In this document: piece after piece, positions 50,369 to 63,373 of the stretch
Position numbering within the stretch: position 1 is the first letter of the stretch
How the letters are laid out: each line of letters begins with the position of its first letter
Assembly: GCA_022885665.1 (NCBI GenBank)
Contig: JAGQDJ010000026.1
Span: 62,001 to 126,000, forward strand
Reading direction: 5' to 3'
DNA length: 64,000 bases
Origin: Triops longicaudatus
Lineage: Eukaryota; Arthropoda; Branchiopoda; Notostraca; Triopsidae
The notes under the pieces: generated by a model
The model's input: only the letters and a program-made list of their open reading frames with translations
The model's database searches: none
Told to the model about the DNA's origin: nothing
Made by a program: the position numbers and the translations under genes

Positions 50369-51582
50369 TCCCCTGAAAAGTGTTCCCAAACACCATCAAT
50401 AAACTTAGCACTCAAGCAAAGGACACAATCAATACTCACTTGTCAACCCCTTTGCCTCTTAACCTTTTTACTATCCCCAAATCTACAAGTGCATTATTTC
50501 TACAGAAACTAAGCAAATTCTGTTGGCACACGTTTTTTTTTACGCTTACGAAGCGGGTCGGTATTTTAACAAGTGTTTCAGTAACAAAAGTGTCAGGTGT
50601 CAGCTAGGAGAAGGACTACACCAACAATTTTCACAGTGCATTCCTTCCGGTAGTCACAGCGCTACTGGCTATAACCTGCGGGTAAATCTGCCTGTTGCTA
50701 ACTTTGTGAGAAGTAGCAGCTATAAAGGCAACGCCTGCGCTAGGTGGCGTCTCTGAACCTGAGTCCGGCGAGAAGGAAGCCAATGGCTGGGAAACGTGAT
50801 TGCCATAGCGAAGTAATACCCCCGGGGGGCAATTGATCGTCTCGTAATTGCATTTCCTGCCCTGCACTATTCCATTTCGCCTTTTTGCCTTATTTCTTCA
50901 TCTCTACTTGATGAACATCCCCTCTAGGAAACGTGACGTATACAATCCCTAACACAGGCTTTTCTCGAGTGCTCGTACGGAAAAGCTCCCTACCCCGTCA
51001 TTATTTTGTGTAGAAATACAAGCGAGAGAGAAAAGCCAATGAATTAAATCTTATTATTCCAAATTGCATACTGCATGACGGGCCTTGTCCGAATGATAAG
51101 AAGCAGATGTCTTCTCCATTGCCTTCTCTCTGGGGGAAAAAAAGGAACATATTTTATACCACAACAAAGAAAATGTTAAGCTGGTATTTCTGCCCGTGGT
51201 TGTCGCTAGTTTAGAAAACAAAAGGAAAACTATCAAGTTCGGTGATAAAAATGAAAACCAACCAGGCCAAAAGCACGGGAATGAAGAAAAAAAGGAAGAT
51301 TACACAGAACCTAGAAAATTGCAACCGTATAGGGCGATGAATTACTGCAAATGCTAAGGGGCCTGCAACTGACTTGATAACAGTTTTGGACACAAGCTTT
51401 TAGCTGCGTGTGACAGATAAGGATGTATACTGTAGTTTAACAATCGGCCGTACTGTGTATTTTGCGGCTAGGGGTTTCCCGTTTTAATTCAAAAAACATG
51501 GTTGATAATCGGCGTCCACACACTAAGAAAATATACACCAAGAAATAAAAATTCTTGGAACAAGGTAAACGAAACTCCGCTT
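50369..51582. other. intergenic region between SLC45 and the homeobox gene
   Basis: About 1.2 kb contains the presumed SLC45 promoter on its left and the homeobox 3' flank on its right. No ORF of a known family is present. Upstream noncoding exons of SLC45 are possible but not visible. Confidence 0.35.
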
Positions 51583-53327
51583 TTAGCTCGGAGAATGGGT
51601 GCTGGTATGGTCGGAATCGGCCACACGAGGGTTGAGAACATTAATAGACAATTGGTGATGCTGGGCTAACAATCTTGATGCACTGATCTGCTCCTGGACA
51701 GGGGGAGGAGTCCAGAAGGCGTGGCAGAACTCGGGGGTTTGGGGAGGCGGTACTTGAGCTTGAGGCTGGGAGGAGGCGTGTCGGAGGTCAAAGGACGTTA
51801 GGGGAGGAGGCAGAGTGAGATGAAGGGGAAGGGACAAGCGACTAGTTGGCGTGAAGAGGCCTTGACGGTGAGCGAGTTTGAAACGTGCAGTCATTTGCTT
51901 CTTCCACTTCGTCCGCCGATTTTGGAACCAGGTCTTGATCTGGACTTCGGTCAATCCCAGCGATTTGGAGAGTTCAATCCGTTTGCTCACGCTGAGGTAC
52001 TTGTCAATCTTGAGTTTTAAGAAGGCTGATATCAGTGATTTGCGGCTGCAGACAGGAAGCAAGCAAGCTCTTGAAAATTCTATGAGTTTTACCTTGAATT
52101 CCGCTTCAAGTTGTTCTAACTGACGGACGCTATAAGCTTGACGAGGTTTGCGGTCCGTGATAGGTTTTCGATTCCGCCGTCCAGTGACTTTGGGTGCTAA
52201 TGAAAAAGAAAATTTAAATATAATCTTCACAAATTTCTTACATATTTCAGAAACGTGTTTACATAAAATTATTATTTGTAGATATATTTGAAGCATTATT
52301 TTTATTTAAAACAGAATTTGGAAAAGAAACATACATTTAGCCTACCAACTTAGAATTAATGGAAACGTTCGGCACTTGCAGTGCTTGCTCCGTTTTTAGT
52401 GTTATACAGGCATTCAAGCTGTCGGGATGAGTTCATATTTAGAAAGAGTGAGAAGCTATATCCAATCACACAACTAATTGCTATGCTATGAAACCCAAAG
52501 ACTACTAAGATAGAGCAATGAAAACGCGCAGGTTGATGATTTCAATGAAAATTTCAAAGGAGAGCCTTCGAAAGTTATTATGAGTTTGTTGTAACTTAAA
52601 TATTTTTTCCCCTTTTTGTTCTACGAAACAACTATTTTTTATTTCTTTCATCGGCGTGAGCTTTGCTCGTTGCCGTACATCGTTTCACTTTAATAGTTAT
52701 TGATGTAACAGTTAAAACAATAACAAATATATACATTAACAAATAATATACTCAATAACAAATAATAATATATAAATAAATACATTAACAAAAAGATATA
52801 AAATAACAAATATATACATCTCTCTCTCTTTCTCTCTCTACGAAACAACTTTTCAAGTCCTATCCATGTCGGAAATGTCGTAACATGAAACATTAATGCA
52901 ATCTATTAAAATAAGTGCTTTTTACAGGTAAGGTAGACCCGTTAAGTCTCGTTTAGTTTTTACCCCAAAATGACAATTTCTGCCTGTGTTGAAGCTTACC
53001 TTGCAAACCCAGGAAGGGTTTCGTGTCCACCGCCCAGGGCGAAAAGGGCGTCCACGGCGAAGGCACGCCCATTCCAGCATACTCCGCGTAGGGGAAACTG
53101 TACGTTGCGAAGGCCGAGTGACCTTTGCTGCTCAACGTAGCCGTATTTGCTTCTTGGTTAAAAGTCCCGTGGTGCCCGAGAATGGTGTCAATCGAAAAAC
53201 TGGAAGATTTGTTGGCAACACTGGTAATGGGTGGGTTGACATCGTCCGCGGTATCCTCTTCCACGCTATCTTCGGAAGAATTCTCTGGTTGACAGTCTTT
53301 CTCTTCAAATTCCAAGTCCACTTCCAT
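51583..53327 (-). CDS. NK-like homeodomain transcription factor, probably Bari type
   Basis: Exons 53327-53000, 52196-52093 and 52008-51583 give 285 residues. ATG 53327 is the first true ATG of the frame. An acidic N-terminus is followed by FSIDTILG (residues 44-51), an eh1-type motif that recruits the Groucho corepressor. The homeodomain spans about residues 124-183: PRQAYSVRQLEQLEAEFK, then DKYLSVSKRIELSKSLGLTE, then helix 3 with IKTWFQNRRTKWKK. It has F20, W48, Q50, N51 and Thr at position 47, which places it in the NK-like part of the ANTP class. The PRQAYS lead and DKYLSVSKR resemble the invertebrate Bari family (Drosophila CG11085) as I remember it. The C-terminus is rich in Pro, Gln and Ser. 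An 84-base intron splits homeodomain codons 21 and 22. Likely a developmental repressor. Confidence 0.88.
52197..52999. other. first intron of the homeobox gene
   Basis: An 803-base AT-rich intron between the eh1 exon and the start of the homeodomain. It contains the low-complexity block at 52719-52839. No conserved coding signal is present. Confidence 0.4.
52719..52839. repeat. AT-rich repeats ending in a CT microsatellite
   Basis: The phrase ATAACAAATATATACAT occurs at both ends of the AT-rich part, about 80 bases apart, with partial copies (ACAAATAATA, ATACATTAACAAA) between. A CT-rich microsatellite fills 52820-52839. Confidence 0.6.
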
Positions 53328-56300
53328 AATGTTCCAAGTTAAACCCAAGGGTAAAAAAAAAGTCTTGGAAATCTTCGCTTCGGAGGATGAAATGCTTATG
53401 ACACCTGGATGGCCCTCGGGCTACGTTTTCCCCCACACCTTTTCCCTCACATACCGCTTATGCGCTCTGTAGACCTACACACCTCTAACCCTCTTTCTCC
53501 TCCCTTGAAGAAAAAAGCGGTAGCAAAAATGGGCGTACGTAGACCGTAAAAGGGGGCGTAAGCATGGACCAAAAGTAAAAGCGATCAGGCCCATTGTTGC
53601 GGTGGTGAAGAATGATAATAGAAGAAAGGGGGGGTTTATGGGGTGAAGGGGGTCATATAAAGATACTTTACGAGTTAGTACTGGTCAATCTACCAACCAC
53701 ACAGAAAACATATTGAAAGTGCTATATAGGTGATGATGGGCGAAGACTCCCTAGTGAGCTTGTTCAAAGGGGATTGAAACCCATCATTCAGCGTAAGGGA
53801 AAATGGGCAGGAAAGCAATCGGCCTCAATCACGCTAGTTTACAAGCTTTAGCGATCATAACAAAAGCAAGAAAAACGGAGCAAGAAATGGGCGAAAGTAG
53901 CTATAAAAGAAGGGGAGCACTCACCGTGCCAGTTTACGGAACAAATTGGCGATTATTTGCATAAGCACCTTCAATGGGGCCTACTTTCCTTTCGTGACGC
54001 GACCAATCAGCAAAAAGAAATAGTTGGAACGAACAATATCTTTGTTATGGGGTTTTGTATTGCGTTTCTTGTTTTTGACTCGCACCTTCGGTTAAAGAAA
54101 CAAAGAAGCTGTTAACAAACACGATACTACTCTAATGCAACAAAAAGTGTGAAAGTTAACCTACAACTTTGAATCGGAAAGAAATAAGAGCAAGTCGGTG
54201 ACTCAAGACTAAAAATAACCACAGAAAAGGAGTCAGACGACTATTCTCTTACCAAGAAACCAATCACCAATTTAGCACAAAAAATGAAAAGTCTTTGAGA
54301 TTTCGTTCTATTTTTTCCAAACAAAAACGAAAACTTCCAACTTATTCCTTCAAATGCAAAGGCTGCAAACCAAAATCGAAGTACTAATTCAGAATTCTTT
54401 CGATACGAGTATTCTTATTTCATAAGTCAACATCAACCAAAAAAAAGAGACAATTGGTAAATTCCATTGCAAATCAAGAAACTGTAGGCCCGTTAAAGAA
54501 TTCTTAAATTTCGTTCGTGTGATAGTACCTTAATGACAGAAAAGAATTGCTTTCCAAAAGGGTTAAAAAGACGTATACATTGACTTTTTATAAGTTTCTA
54601 CGGAGACATATATAAACGTATTCCTACATACCTTGTTTAAGGCTCCGGTATACACAAACTCCTTACGGGGTATAAAATGGAAGATTTTCAGACATCGTGC
54701 TGTAAAAAAATGTTCAATATCAAAGAAAACTGTCTTGACGGTAATTTTCTATCTGGAACATATTAGTGAAGCAGCTTAAAATTTTATTCAAAAAGCTATT
54801 ATAATGTTATTAAATTATTGTTGATTTTTTTTACTTTTTTATTTTGCGTAAAAATGGAAACAGGAAATTCTAGTGTGATTTTTTATAATTAAAATTATAC
54901 GTGAGAACGAAATCGGTCAGTTACTTCTTGTAAAACTCAATAGCGTGTCTAAGAATGTAAGGCCTTATTTGGCAATGTTGTAAAGCGCCTCTATCAGGAG
55001 TCTCTACTTGACTTGATTCGACGAAGAGATTTCGAGTCGTACTTATTCTTCCACTTGGGGGGACAAAATGTACTTCTGTAAATATCCCATTTTGTTTTCA
55101 AGCCAAGAATACGTAAAATATTAGTCCTTGACTAGTTTTTTAATTTTGTTTATTTATTTATCTTTTTTATTTGGAAAATATAAATTAAGGCTGTAAACTA
55201 TTTGAATGTTTTCTATATACAGTATATGTCGCTTGAAGTTCCCGAAATGTAGACTTCGCATGCATAGAACCGTCGAACACCTTACGCCCCGCCCAAACAC
55301 TCTTGATGAGTGAAAGACCCACCTCCACTGCAGGACCTAACAATGGCAATTTTCTCATGACATCATGACATCGATAAGGCGGTTTCACGACAAATTGGCA
55401 AACATCATGCATTTAATCGTAACAAACCGAGCGAAGGTACTGTATGTAGAATCTGTAATTCAACTCTGTGCTTGACATTTCTAGAAATTTATCTTAACTT
55501 GTTATATATCTAGCCTAAATTTTTAAATTCAATAACTCTAAATTCAATAACTGAGCTTGTTTTTGCCAAAAATATATTTCTAATAAATGCTTTTGACCCA
55601 AAAGTATTTTCCTTATTTTCTTTAGTGCACGTTGCCCAATGTAGTGGCTTTAACTGGCCACAGAAATCACGTCCAGTATTTATGTTCACAGAATCCCCTC
55701 TCCGAGCAAATCGTTTTCGGTGTTGGGGAACAACCATAATGGCGGCCATTCACGCTCAATTTCTCCCAACGTCTACCTAACATTCCCAACACCCTGTTTT
55801 CCCTGCAGGTTTTTATGACTCTTATTTGTCTAATGGTACAGAGATGCAGAGCAACCTATCCTTGTCTAGGACATCCCTCTAATGGAGTCCAATCTGTATT
55901 AAAAACGCCCGAAAAAAAAGGTGCTGGCCTGTTTGCAGCTCCTTTTACTGGCAAGTGGTTTACACAGATAATGACAACAGCACATTTTTCCTGCTTTTTC
56001 GCTCTTCTACTCTTCTAGTCCCAATTAGCGGTAATGGAAAGAAAATTTACGAGATAATTCCCATATACACTGCCTAACACCATTTCTTTTACATTTTTAA
56101 ACAAGGATAAGAAAAAAAAAATTAGAGCGCTTTCCCACGACCTGAAGAATGTCACTGCCACCCCAACAATTACACATAGCCTTTGTAACAGAGCACTTGT
56201 AATTCCGCTTTACCTTACCAATATTTATTATACTACCATGCTCCGTTTCACAAACCAGTTCCATCTGTCCAATTTATCACACTCGACTGATTTTGCCCAT

Positions 56301-59300
56301 TTTTAGTAACTGGTGCTAAACGGTACTATTATGCAATGCACTAAGTTGCCTTAAACCGAATTACTTTCAGAATTTAATATTTCAGAATTTTTCAATTTCA
56401 CCGAATTTTCACAGGATTTCTAAAAGTGTTTTATTTTTAGCACTTTTCATTTTGAAATTTACCAAAAAATAATTATTTTAATTAAGATACATTATATTGA
56501 AATCTTCCGTCCGATTCAACGTTAATATCGCGTTACAAAGAACTGTTTGCGTCAAGTTTGTTTGCGAGATTTGGTAAGGTGCCGGGGAAGTGTAAAGAGT
56601 AGTAGGAGAGTCTATTGAAACTCTTCATGCGTGACAGATGGATCCTGGTCCCAAAACTCCAAGAGTCTCGGGAGGCTAACTGGGCGTGTTAATGTGTTTA
56701 CCCAAATGTTGGCTGAAAACCTCCAGGTATGTCCATTAACCATACTGTCAACTCTTGTTCTTCCAACCCCCCACCCCCTTGTTTTCCCCCTATTGGCTCA
56801 CTTTCTCTCTTTCCATTCACACCCTCTTAGCGGTAAACACCATTTTCGTCGAGACAGGTTCAAAAGGTTTTAAAAAGGTGTTGTTGAGGGCCGAAACTCG
56901 CCTTCCAAGTGGCGGGGCGAGCGAAAAAGAAAAGTGCATCGAAAACTCCTCAAGCAAAGAATCGAAACAGATCGTTTTATCCTTACAGCATCTTTTCATA
57001 ATTTCCTAAAAAAAGAAAACCCCCAAACGTCGTCGAAATCCCTCTGCCAAATCAAACCCACCCCTCCCAATCACTCCCCTCCCCCTTCTTGGAGAGTAAA
57101 TAGCCCCCCATACCTGAGGCCTGGGAAACTTTCCAGGTGAGAAATAAAAGATTCTTTGCCTTTACTCAGCATCATTTACCTCAGATTCCCTATTGCCAAT
57201 CATTTGGATCATCTGAATTGGATGAAGGTTTCAGCACCAACCAAGGCGATAAAAAGAAACCGAAAATAACATATTTTGGCACTTCTTTTTCACCCCTCAT
57301 TTTTAAGAGAGGGGTACAGAGGCTTTTGTAGGGGTTAAGGAGCGTTTAGTACGCCCACTTGACGTGAAATGGATGGCCTATTAAGAAAGGAGCAACGTGA
57401 AGATCATAACCGCTGTGGAGTCTTCCCAACCTGGTGTTTATAAGCACTAGAGTCTCGGAAAAATTTACGATAATGGAATGCCCCATCCTAGGATGATTGC
57501 TTTCTTTTTATCCAAGCATATTCTTTTCGTATTATCCACTCACAGTAGCGGAGAAAAGGTAAGTGGGCAAGTGCGAGAGGGAAGGAGAGAAAAGGTGTAA
57601 ATAAAACATAAGTGAGTGCGGAAGCAAGAACTGCGCTTTTAGTACGATGTCAGATAATCGCGGCGATCTGTCATGGACCATCTTTTGTACGCCTACTTTA
57701 TGGACCATCAGCATGCCATATGCCTCTTGTCTGCTTCACAATTTTTACCTACTCTTTGACCCTTGTTGAAGTCTGTGGTAGAGTAACCAGGTAAATATGT
57801 CGTTTTCGGCTGCTTTTCTTCACTTTTCCTGGTCGACTTTATGGGCTGAAATTCTGTTAATTGCAACATAATTAACTATTTAACGATTTAAATTTAATTG
57901 ACTATTTAAAGTGGAACACTTATTTAATTATTTTGAATTTTAACAAAATTACCCAAGTTCTTACTATCTAATTTTTTTATAATTGCTACTATGTAGTTGA
58001 AATTTGGGCTTGGAACAATTTTCCCAATGCCTGCTAGCTTTGTTCATTAGAGCTATAGGACACATTTTTAACGAAATTTACCCGTTGCGAAAGAGTTGGG
58101 AAACTTGGATTCAGCAGTCAATGAAATTCTCCCAGAACGCCTATGATTCATTTTAGCATGTTTTACCTTTCTATTCTAAAAAACTGTAATTTTCTAGTTC
58201 CTGTTGTGAGCTAAATCCTAATCTGCCTTGAAGAAATTCCCTTCGTTTTTCCCAGATTGTCATTTAAATCCTCGTTCCACAATTGCGCAAAACCCATCGT
58301 GTGCTAGTTGAATCTGTCAGTCGCACTTACCTTGGTCACGGATTTGATTCTCGCGTAAGTTCTTCGTGTTTCAATCGCTGGACAGTGCCATCAGCGTTAA
58401 ATTACACATTTTAATCATCTCGAACGCTACATTAGAGATTGCACCCGGAGTTTCGTGAGGAAATTTTCACACTTTTTGAATACGACAGAAAGTTTTCTGT
58501 CATAATACCTACACTTTGAACGTTCTTGAACAGTTATCCTGCTACATTTTTTTTCAGGAATTAAAGTTCGATCCAAATTTCTCAAAGGATGGTTTGACGT
58601 ATAAGAAAACCAATATTCAAGGTTAGTTTATTCAGTTAGACGGCAGTGTACGTGATAATTTATCTTCAAATAAAACGTACCATGTTATCAGACACGCCAA
58701 ATTTTTCTTTATTTTTTTCCGGGATTTTGCACGCAATTTTAGGGAACCATTAAGCATTACTTTATTGGTGGGATTCTTTTCTAGATATTTGACAGTTTTA
58801 AGAAAATTTTGACGAAATTTCCCATCATAATTCGCTTAAATGGAGGTGTAGTCTTACGAACAAGCTTCACGATTGCATATTAAACTAAACTTGCGAAGTC
58901 ATTTAACAACACCAAAATCAAAGAAAATACTATTTTTTTCATTTAGCCACAAAGTGTTTCTGTGGGAATGCGGCATTTTTCGGTCTAATTACTTTCACTT
59001 TAATTGCTCTACTCAATTTTGCTAGCTGATCAATAAAACATATATTTAACATACATTATAATATATTTTATTTTATAGTAATAAAACTCAGTAAATTAGT
59101 TTTATCATTTTTAAATTGCAACAAAGACAGCCTTGAATAAGAACCAACAGTTAGAAAAACGAAATGTAAATACATAATTATAAAACAGACACATCTCGCA
59201 CGACAGACAATGTTACAGTATCGCACTAGATACCATAATTCACACAGGATTTTCGTCACTTTCGTAAATGGACTGAGTACGTAATATAGGGGGACAATAC

Positions 59301-60341
59301 AATATGTTAATAAATCCAACGCCACAGGTTACATTCTGACAAAGACAACCTACCTCAGTTGACAATAAGACCCTGTCTCCCCTGCTCGATTTGATCCCCC
59401 ACCCCCCAAAATTATAGACGAAAGTTTGACACACCTGAGCCAGCTATCATGCGCTTCATGTCCTAGAAGAATTCCAATAGCGTTATTTAACTCCTCCTAA
59501 AAATGGTGGTACAATTCAGCGTTGACAAAGGTACATTTTGCTACACGTGAGAATTACACATACCTATACAGAACTGACAGATGCAAGCTTTTAAACACCG
59601 TTTTCTCACCCACTTTTTTACTACCTTCTCGTAATTTATTATCTTTTGTAAAAAAAATTGATCCGATTTTCTTACGTTAGTAATCGGATCAGGAATTTTT
59701 CGTTAAAGAACTAAATTTTAAGGGACTGATAAATCCGGCTCGTTTCACAAAACCAACGTGGAATGAACATCAAAAAGCTATAACAGTTCATTCATAACAG
59801 CAACGGGGATGATTAAATTACTCGGACATAAAAATACTTAAATTCCGTGTATATTTCAGCCTCACAATACTGGGAGACTGGGAGGTCTAATCATTTTCAC
59901 GTAAGTTTATTTACCTTACAATAAGAATTCTGTAAAGAAATCATCTCATTTTAGTGTTAGTGATAGCTAGTTTCTTGTAGCGATTAGAAGCAACGGAGCA
60001 TTGCCTTGATTTTTACAGTCGTAATCTGGTATTATTAGCTGTGTTATGTGTTAGATATCAAAGAATTGTTCTAAGTTTTAGGACACGTAAACAGATTTCC
60101 AGGCTTGGATAAGGGCCTTAGCTTTGGCATAACTTTAGATACCGCAGTAAACCTATCAAACATAGTCTAATCTTGAACTTATAAAACATCTCGTCAGGCC
60201 CGTCCTATGTCTCACGTGAAACTGATAAGCGTTGAAGCAAAAGATTCTTCGTTAAGACAACAGTGATCTGTTACATACTGTTTTCTCTGTGGCACCATCG
60301 AGTTTCTGATTTTAAACGTGTACAAATTCAGAGTGCGAAAC
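53328..60341. other. 7 kb gene-poor region between homeobox gene and ACE
   Basis: Both flanking genes point away from this region, so it holds both promoters and probably enhancers of the homeobox gene. No ORF belongs to a family I recognise. Two exon-like pieces with good splice borders and matching phase lie at 58558-58621 and 59860-59900, but no gene could be assembled around them. A TATA box for ACE lies at 60180. Confidence 0.4.
60180..60186 (+). promoter_or_regulatory. TATA box, likely ACE core promoter
   Basis: TATAAAA occurs 155 bases before the ACE start codon. Transcription would be expected to begin near 60210, leaving a 5' UTR of about 130 bases with no need for another exon. Confidence 0.35.
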
Positions 60342-63300
60342 ATGGGAAAATGGTGGCTGATAACGTGGTTAAGTTTGGCAACGTTAAGCCTATCAAGTCT
60401 TGCCGAAAACTACGATGAAGACACTGTGCGAGCGTTATTGGAAGAATTAAACCCCAAGTATTGTCACCACGCAAATACTCAGATGGAGTCTCGGTGGGCG
60501 TACATAACCAACATTACGGACGAAACTTCACAAGAACTGGTAAAATTCATGATGCTTAAATGTTAAGAAAAATTCGTAATATTTAATTTCTTACAGCAAA
60601 CTGCGAACATTGAATTTGCTGCATGGCAGAAACTAGTTTGGGAAAATGTCACCCAAATTGATTACACGAATTTCCAAGATGCCAAAACTAAACGCGAACT
60701 TAAGTACTTGGGTATCCTTGGTACTTCTGCATTGGAGGGCAAAGATATTGAACAAGTATGATAATGTCAATATCCACTAGTATGTAATTATTATATAAAA
60801 TTACCCTCAAGTTCAATGCACTGGGAAGTGAAATGGAAAAAGTGTACAGTACTGCCCGAGTTTGTCCGCACAATCGTGAAGACGGACCCTGCGACTTGAA
60901 CTTAGATCAAGGTTTGTCAATATTAGTTAATTTTTGAATAATGTTGGTAAAACAATTTTCGGTAGATTTGACCGAAATCATGGCCACTTCCACTGACTAT
61001 GACGAATTAATGGATATGTGGGCTCAATGGCGAGATGCGGCCGGCAAGCCTATTCGTCAAAACTACACTGATTTCGTGGTGTTGAACAACAAAGCTGCCG
61101 TGGAAAACGGTAAAAGATACTCTAATAAATACGCACTATAATTACGATGATTTAGGCTACACAAACACCGGGTCCATGTGGAATGAGTGGTACCTTTTCG
61201 AAGGATACAGCGAAGAAGACTTTAAAAAGGAAATTGACGACCTGTGGCTGCAGGTTAAACCATTGTATGTGCAACTGTACACTTACGTTCGCCGAATTAT
61301 GAGCGAAAAAATTTATGCCGGAAAAGTTGATCGTACAAACCCCTTGCCTGCTCACATCTTAGGTAAAATGAAATAGGTTTGCTTATTAGTATCTTAAATG
61401 CGAACTGCTTTTCGTCATTACGCAACAAAATAAGTTCAAGTCTCATTTAATCAACAGAAAAGAAACATTTACTAAACTAGTTTTGTTATTCAATCTATAG
61501 TATATTGCTAAATTTGCAAATTCAAACTGATACGTGCGGAAATTAAAATCTTAACAAATAACTTTTCATACAAGGTGATATGTGGGCACAAACATGGGTA
61601 AATGTCGCGCCACTTGTGCTGCCCTATGAAGCTGATCCAATTGATGCCACTCCAGCCATGGTTGAACAGGTAATGCAATTATAATTGCTTCTGAAAAGGG
61701 GGGAACTATGTTGCTTATCATTAAGGGTTACGACGCACACAAGATGTTCAAAACCTCCGAAAAATTCTTCGTTGACTTGGGACTGCCACCCATGACGGAC
61801 ATATTCTGGACTAAAAGCTTAATGACGAGGCCAGAAGATGGCACGGAGGTCGAATGCCACGCTTCATCGGAAGATTTCTTCAAAGAAAATGACTTCCGGT
61901 AAATCCAGAGATCTTTGTAATTCACAGAAAATTTAACGAGTCTTCAATTTATTGTGTATTAATTTATTATGTTTCTTATAAATTATATAAACGAGTGGAA
62001 AATAAGATGCATATATTTAGGATCAAAATGTGCACAAATGTGAACATGCAGGATTTGATTGTAATCCATCACGAAATGGGACATTCGGCCTATTTTATGC
62101 AATACGCTAACCAGCACTGGATTTTCCGTAATGGTGCTAACCCCGGTAGGTTAATTTTTCCTTGAAATAACATTTTTGTTAACATCGGCGAAATTCCTAG
62201 GATTCCATGAAGCTATTGGCGACTGCTTGGCATTATCCGTATCCACTCCTGCCCATTTGCAGAAAATTGGTTTGTTGGAGAAGACTGATAACGACAAGTT
62301 TAATGTCACGCCCAGGTTCGACAATTTGCCTGACTTGCCCAAAAATATGTCGCCCACGGACTTTAATTACATGATGAAACAAGCTCTCGATAAAGTAAGA
62401 AATTACGATACCGAATTGCTCAAACTATTTTCAGCTATGTTCTTTATTATTACGTTGTAGGTCTTTAACAGGGTATTCGAATTGTCATCGATATTTTTTT
62501 TTCGAGTCATTTATATTACCTTGTCTTTCAGGTTGCATTCCTGCCCTTCGGCTATCTGATGGATAAATGGAGATGGGGCGTATTCGACGGTAGTACGGCC
62601 AACAGCGAGCTTAACGCTGATTGGTGGAAACTCCGTCTCGAGTTGCAAGGCTTAGTGCCACCTGTCGAGCGCAGTGAAAATGACTTTGACCCCGGCGCGA
62701 AATTTCATATTCCTGCGAACGTGGAATATATTAGGTTTACTCTTATCTGACCGACACGCTTAATTCTTTTTTTTTTAACGCGATGTCTACTCCCATAGGT
62801 ACTTCGTAAGCTATATAGTGCAATTTCAATTCTATGAAGCCATGTGCATTGCTGCAGGGCAATATGCTCCCGATGATCCCAACAAACCGTTATATAAGTG
62901 CGACTTTGACGGCAGTAAGCCCGCAGGCGATTTGCTCAAGTATTCCCACCATGCATCAACACTAAACGGAGAATGAGCACTGATATTTTTTGTATGCTCT
63001 AGAGCCATGCTCCAACCAGGATTTTCCGAACCCTGGCCTGACGTTTTGTATAACATGACAGGTTCGAGAAAAATGAACGCCAGTTCCATTCTTAACTACT
63101 TCGCACCGTTATACGAATGGCTTCAAGATGCCAATGAACTTTCGGGTGAATGTATTGGTTGGGAAGGTAAACTAATAAAAAAGCCTCTGAAATCTGACCT
63201 GATTATTAACTCACGCTACTTTCGAAATAGATTGCGTTTATAAAAACGATACAGTCCCGCTTGTTGTGGGTATCATTCTAGCCGTCTTGGTAGTCATTGT

Positions 63301-63373
63301 GGTCATTGGGTATTTCATCGGAAGAGCTAGAACTCGTTCATCCGTTTCAGAAAGTACCGAGAGGCTTCCATAA
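60342..63373 (+). CDS. ACE: angiotensin-converting-enzyme-family peptidase (M2), membrane-anchored
   Basis: Thirteen exons (60342-60539, 60597-60755, 60812-60911, 60966-61109, 61156-61362, 61575-61669, 61726-61898, 62021-62145, 62201-62394, 62532-62734, 62799-62939, 63003-63166, 63231-63373) give 681 residues. The start chosen is the first ATG, at 60342, which opens a signal peptide likely cut after SLA near residue 23. One complete M2 domain follows. Zinc ligands are H376 and H380 in HHEMGH with catalytic E377, and E404 in GFHEAIGD. Substrate-pocket and chloride-site segments such as EYIRYFVSYIVQFQFYEA are intact. Several NxS/T sites suggest glycosylation. The last exon adds a transmembrane helix (about 644-664) and a short Ser/Arg-rich cytoplasmic tail. 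The enzyme removes C-terminal dipeptides from extracellular peptides. Most insect Ance proteins lack this anchor, so the form is closer to germinal vertebrate ACE in layout. Confidence 0.96.

Noticed and set aside
50369..50389. TTG-initiated extension of the SLC45 first exon
   Set aside because: ATG 50368 is in the same frame, and no upstream ATG in this frame is available.
55185..56018. Several 67-79 codon frames in the gap before ACE
   Set aside because: Non-ATG starts for some, no domain similarity, and no exon borders that join.
60318..60341. Upstream extension of ACE exon 1 beginning with GTG
   Set aside because: A GTG start is not expected in an animal gene, and the ATG at 60342 opens directly into a good signal peptide.
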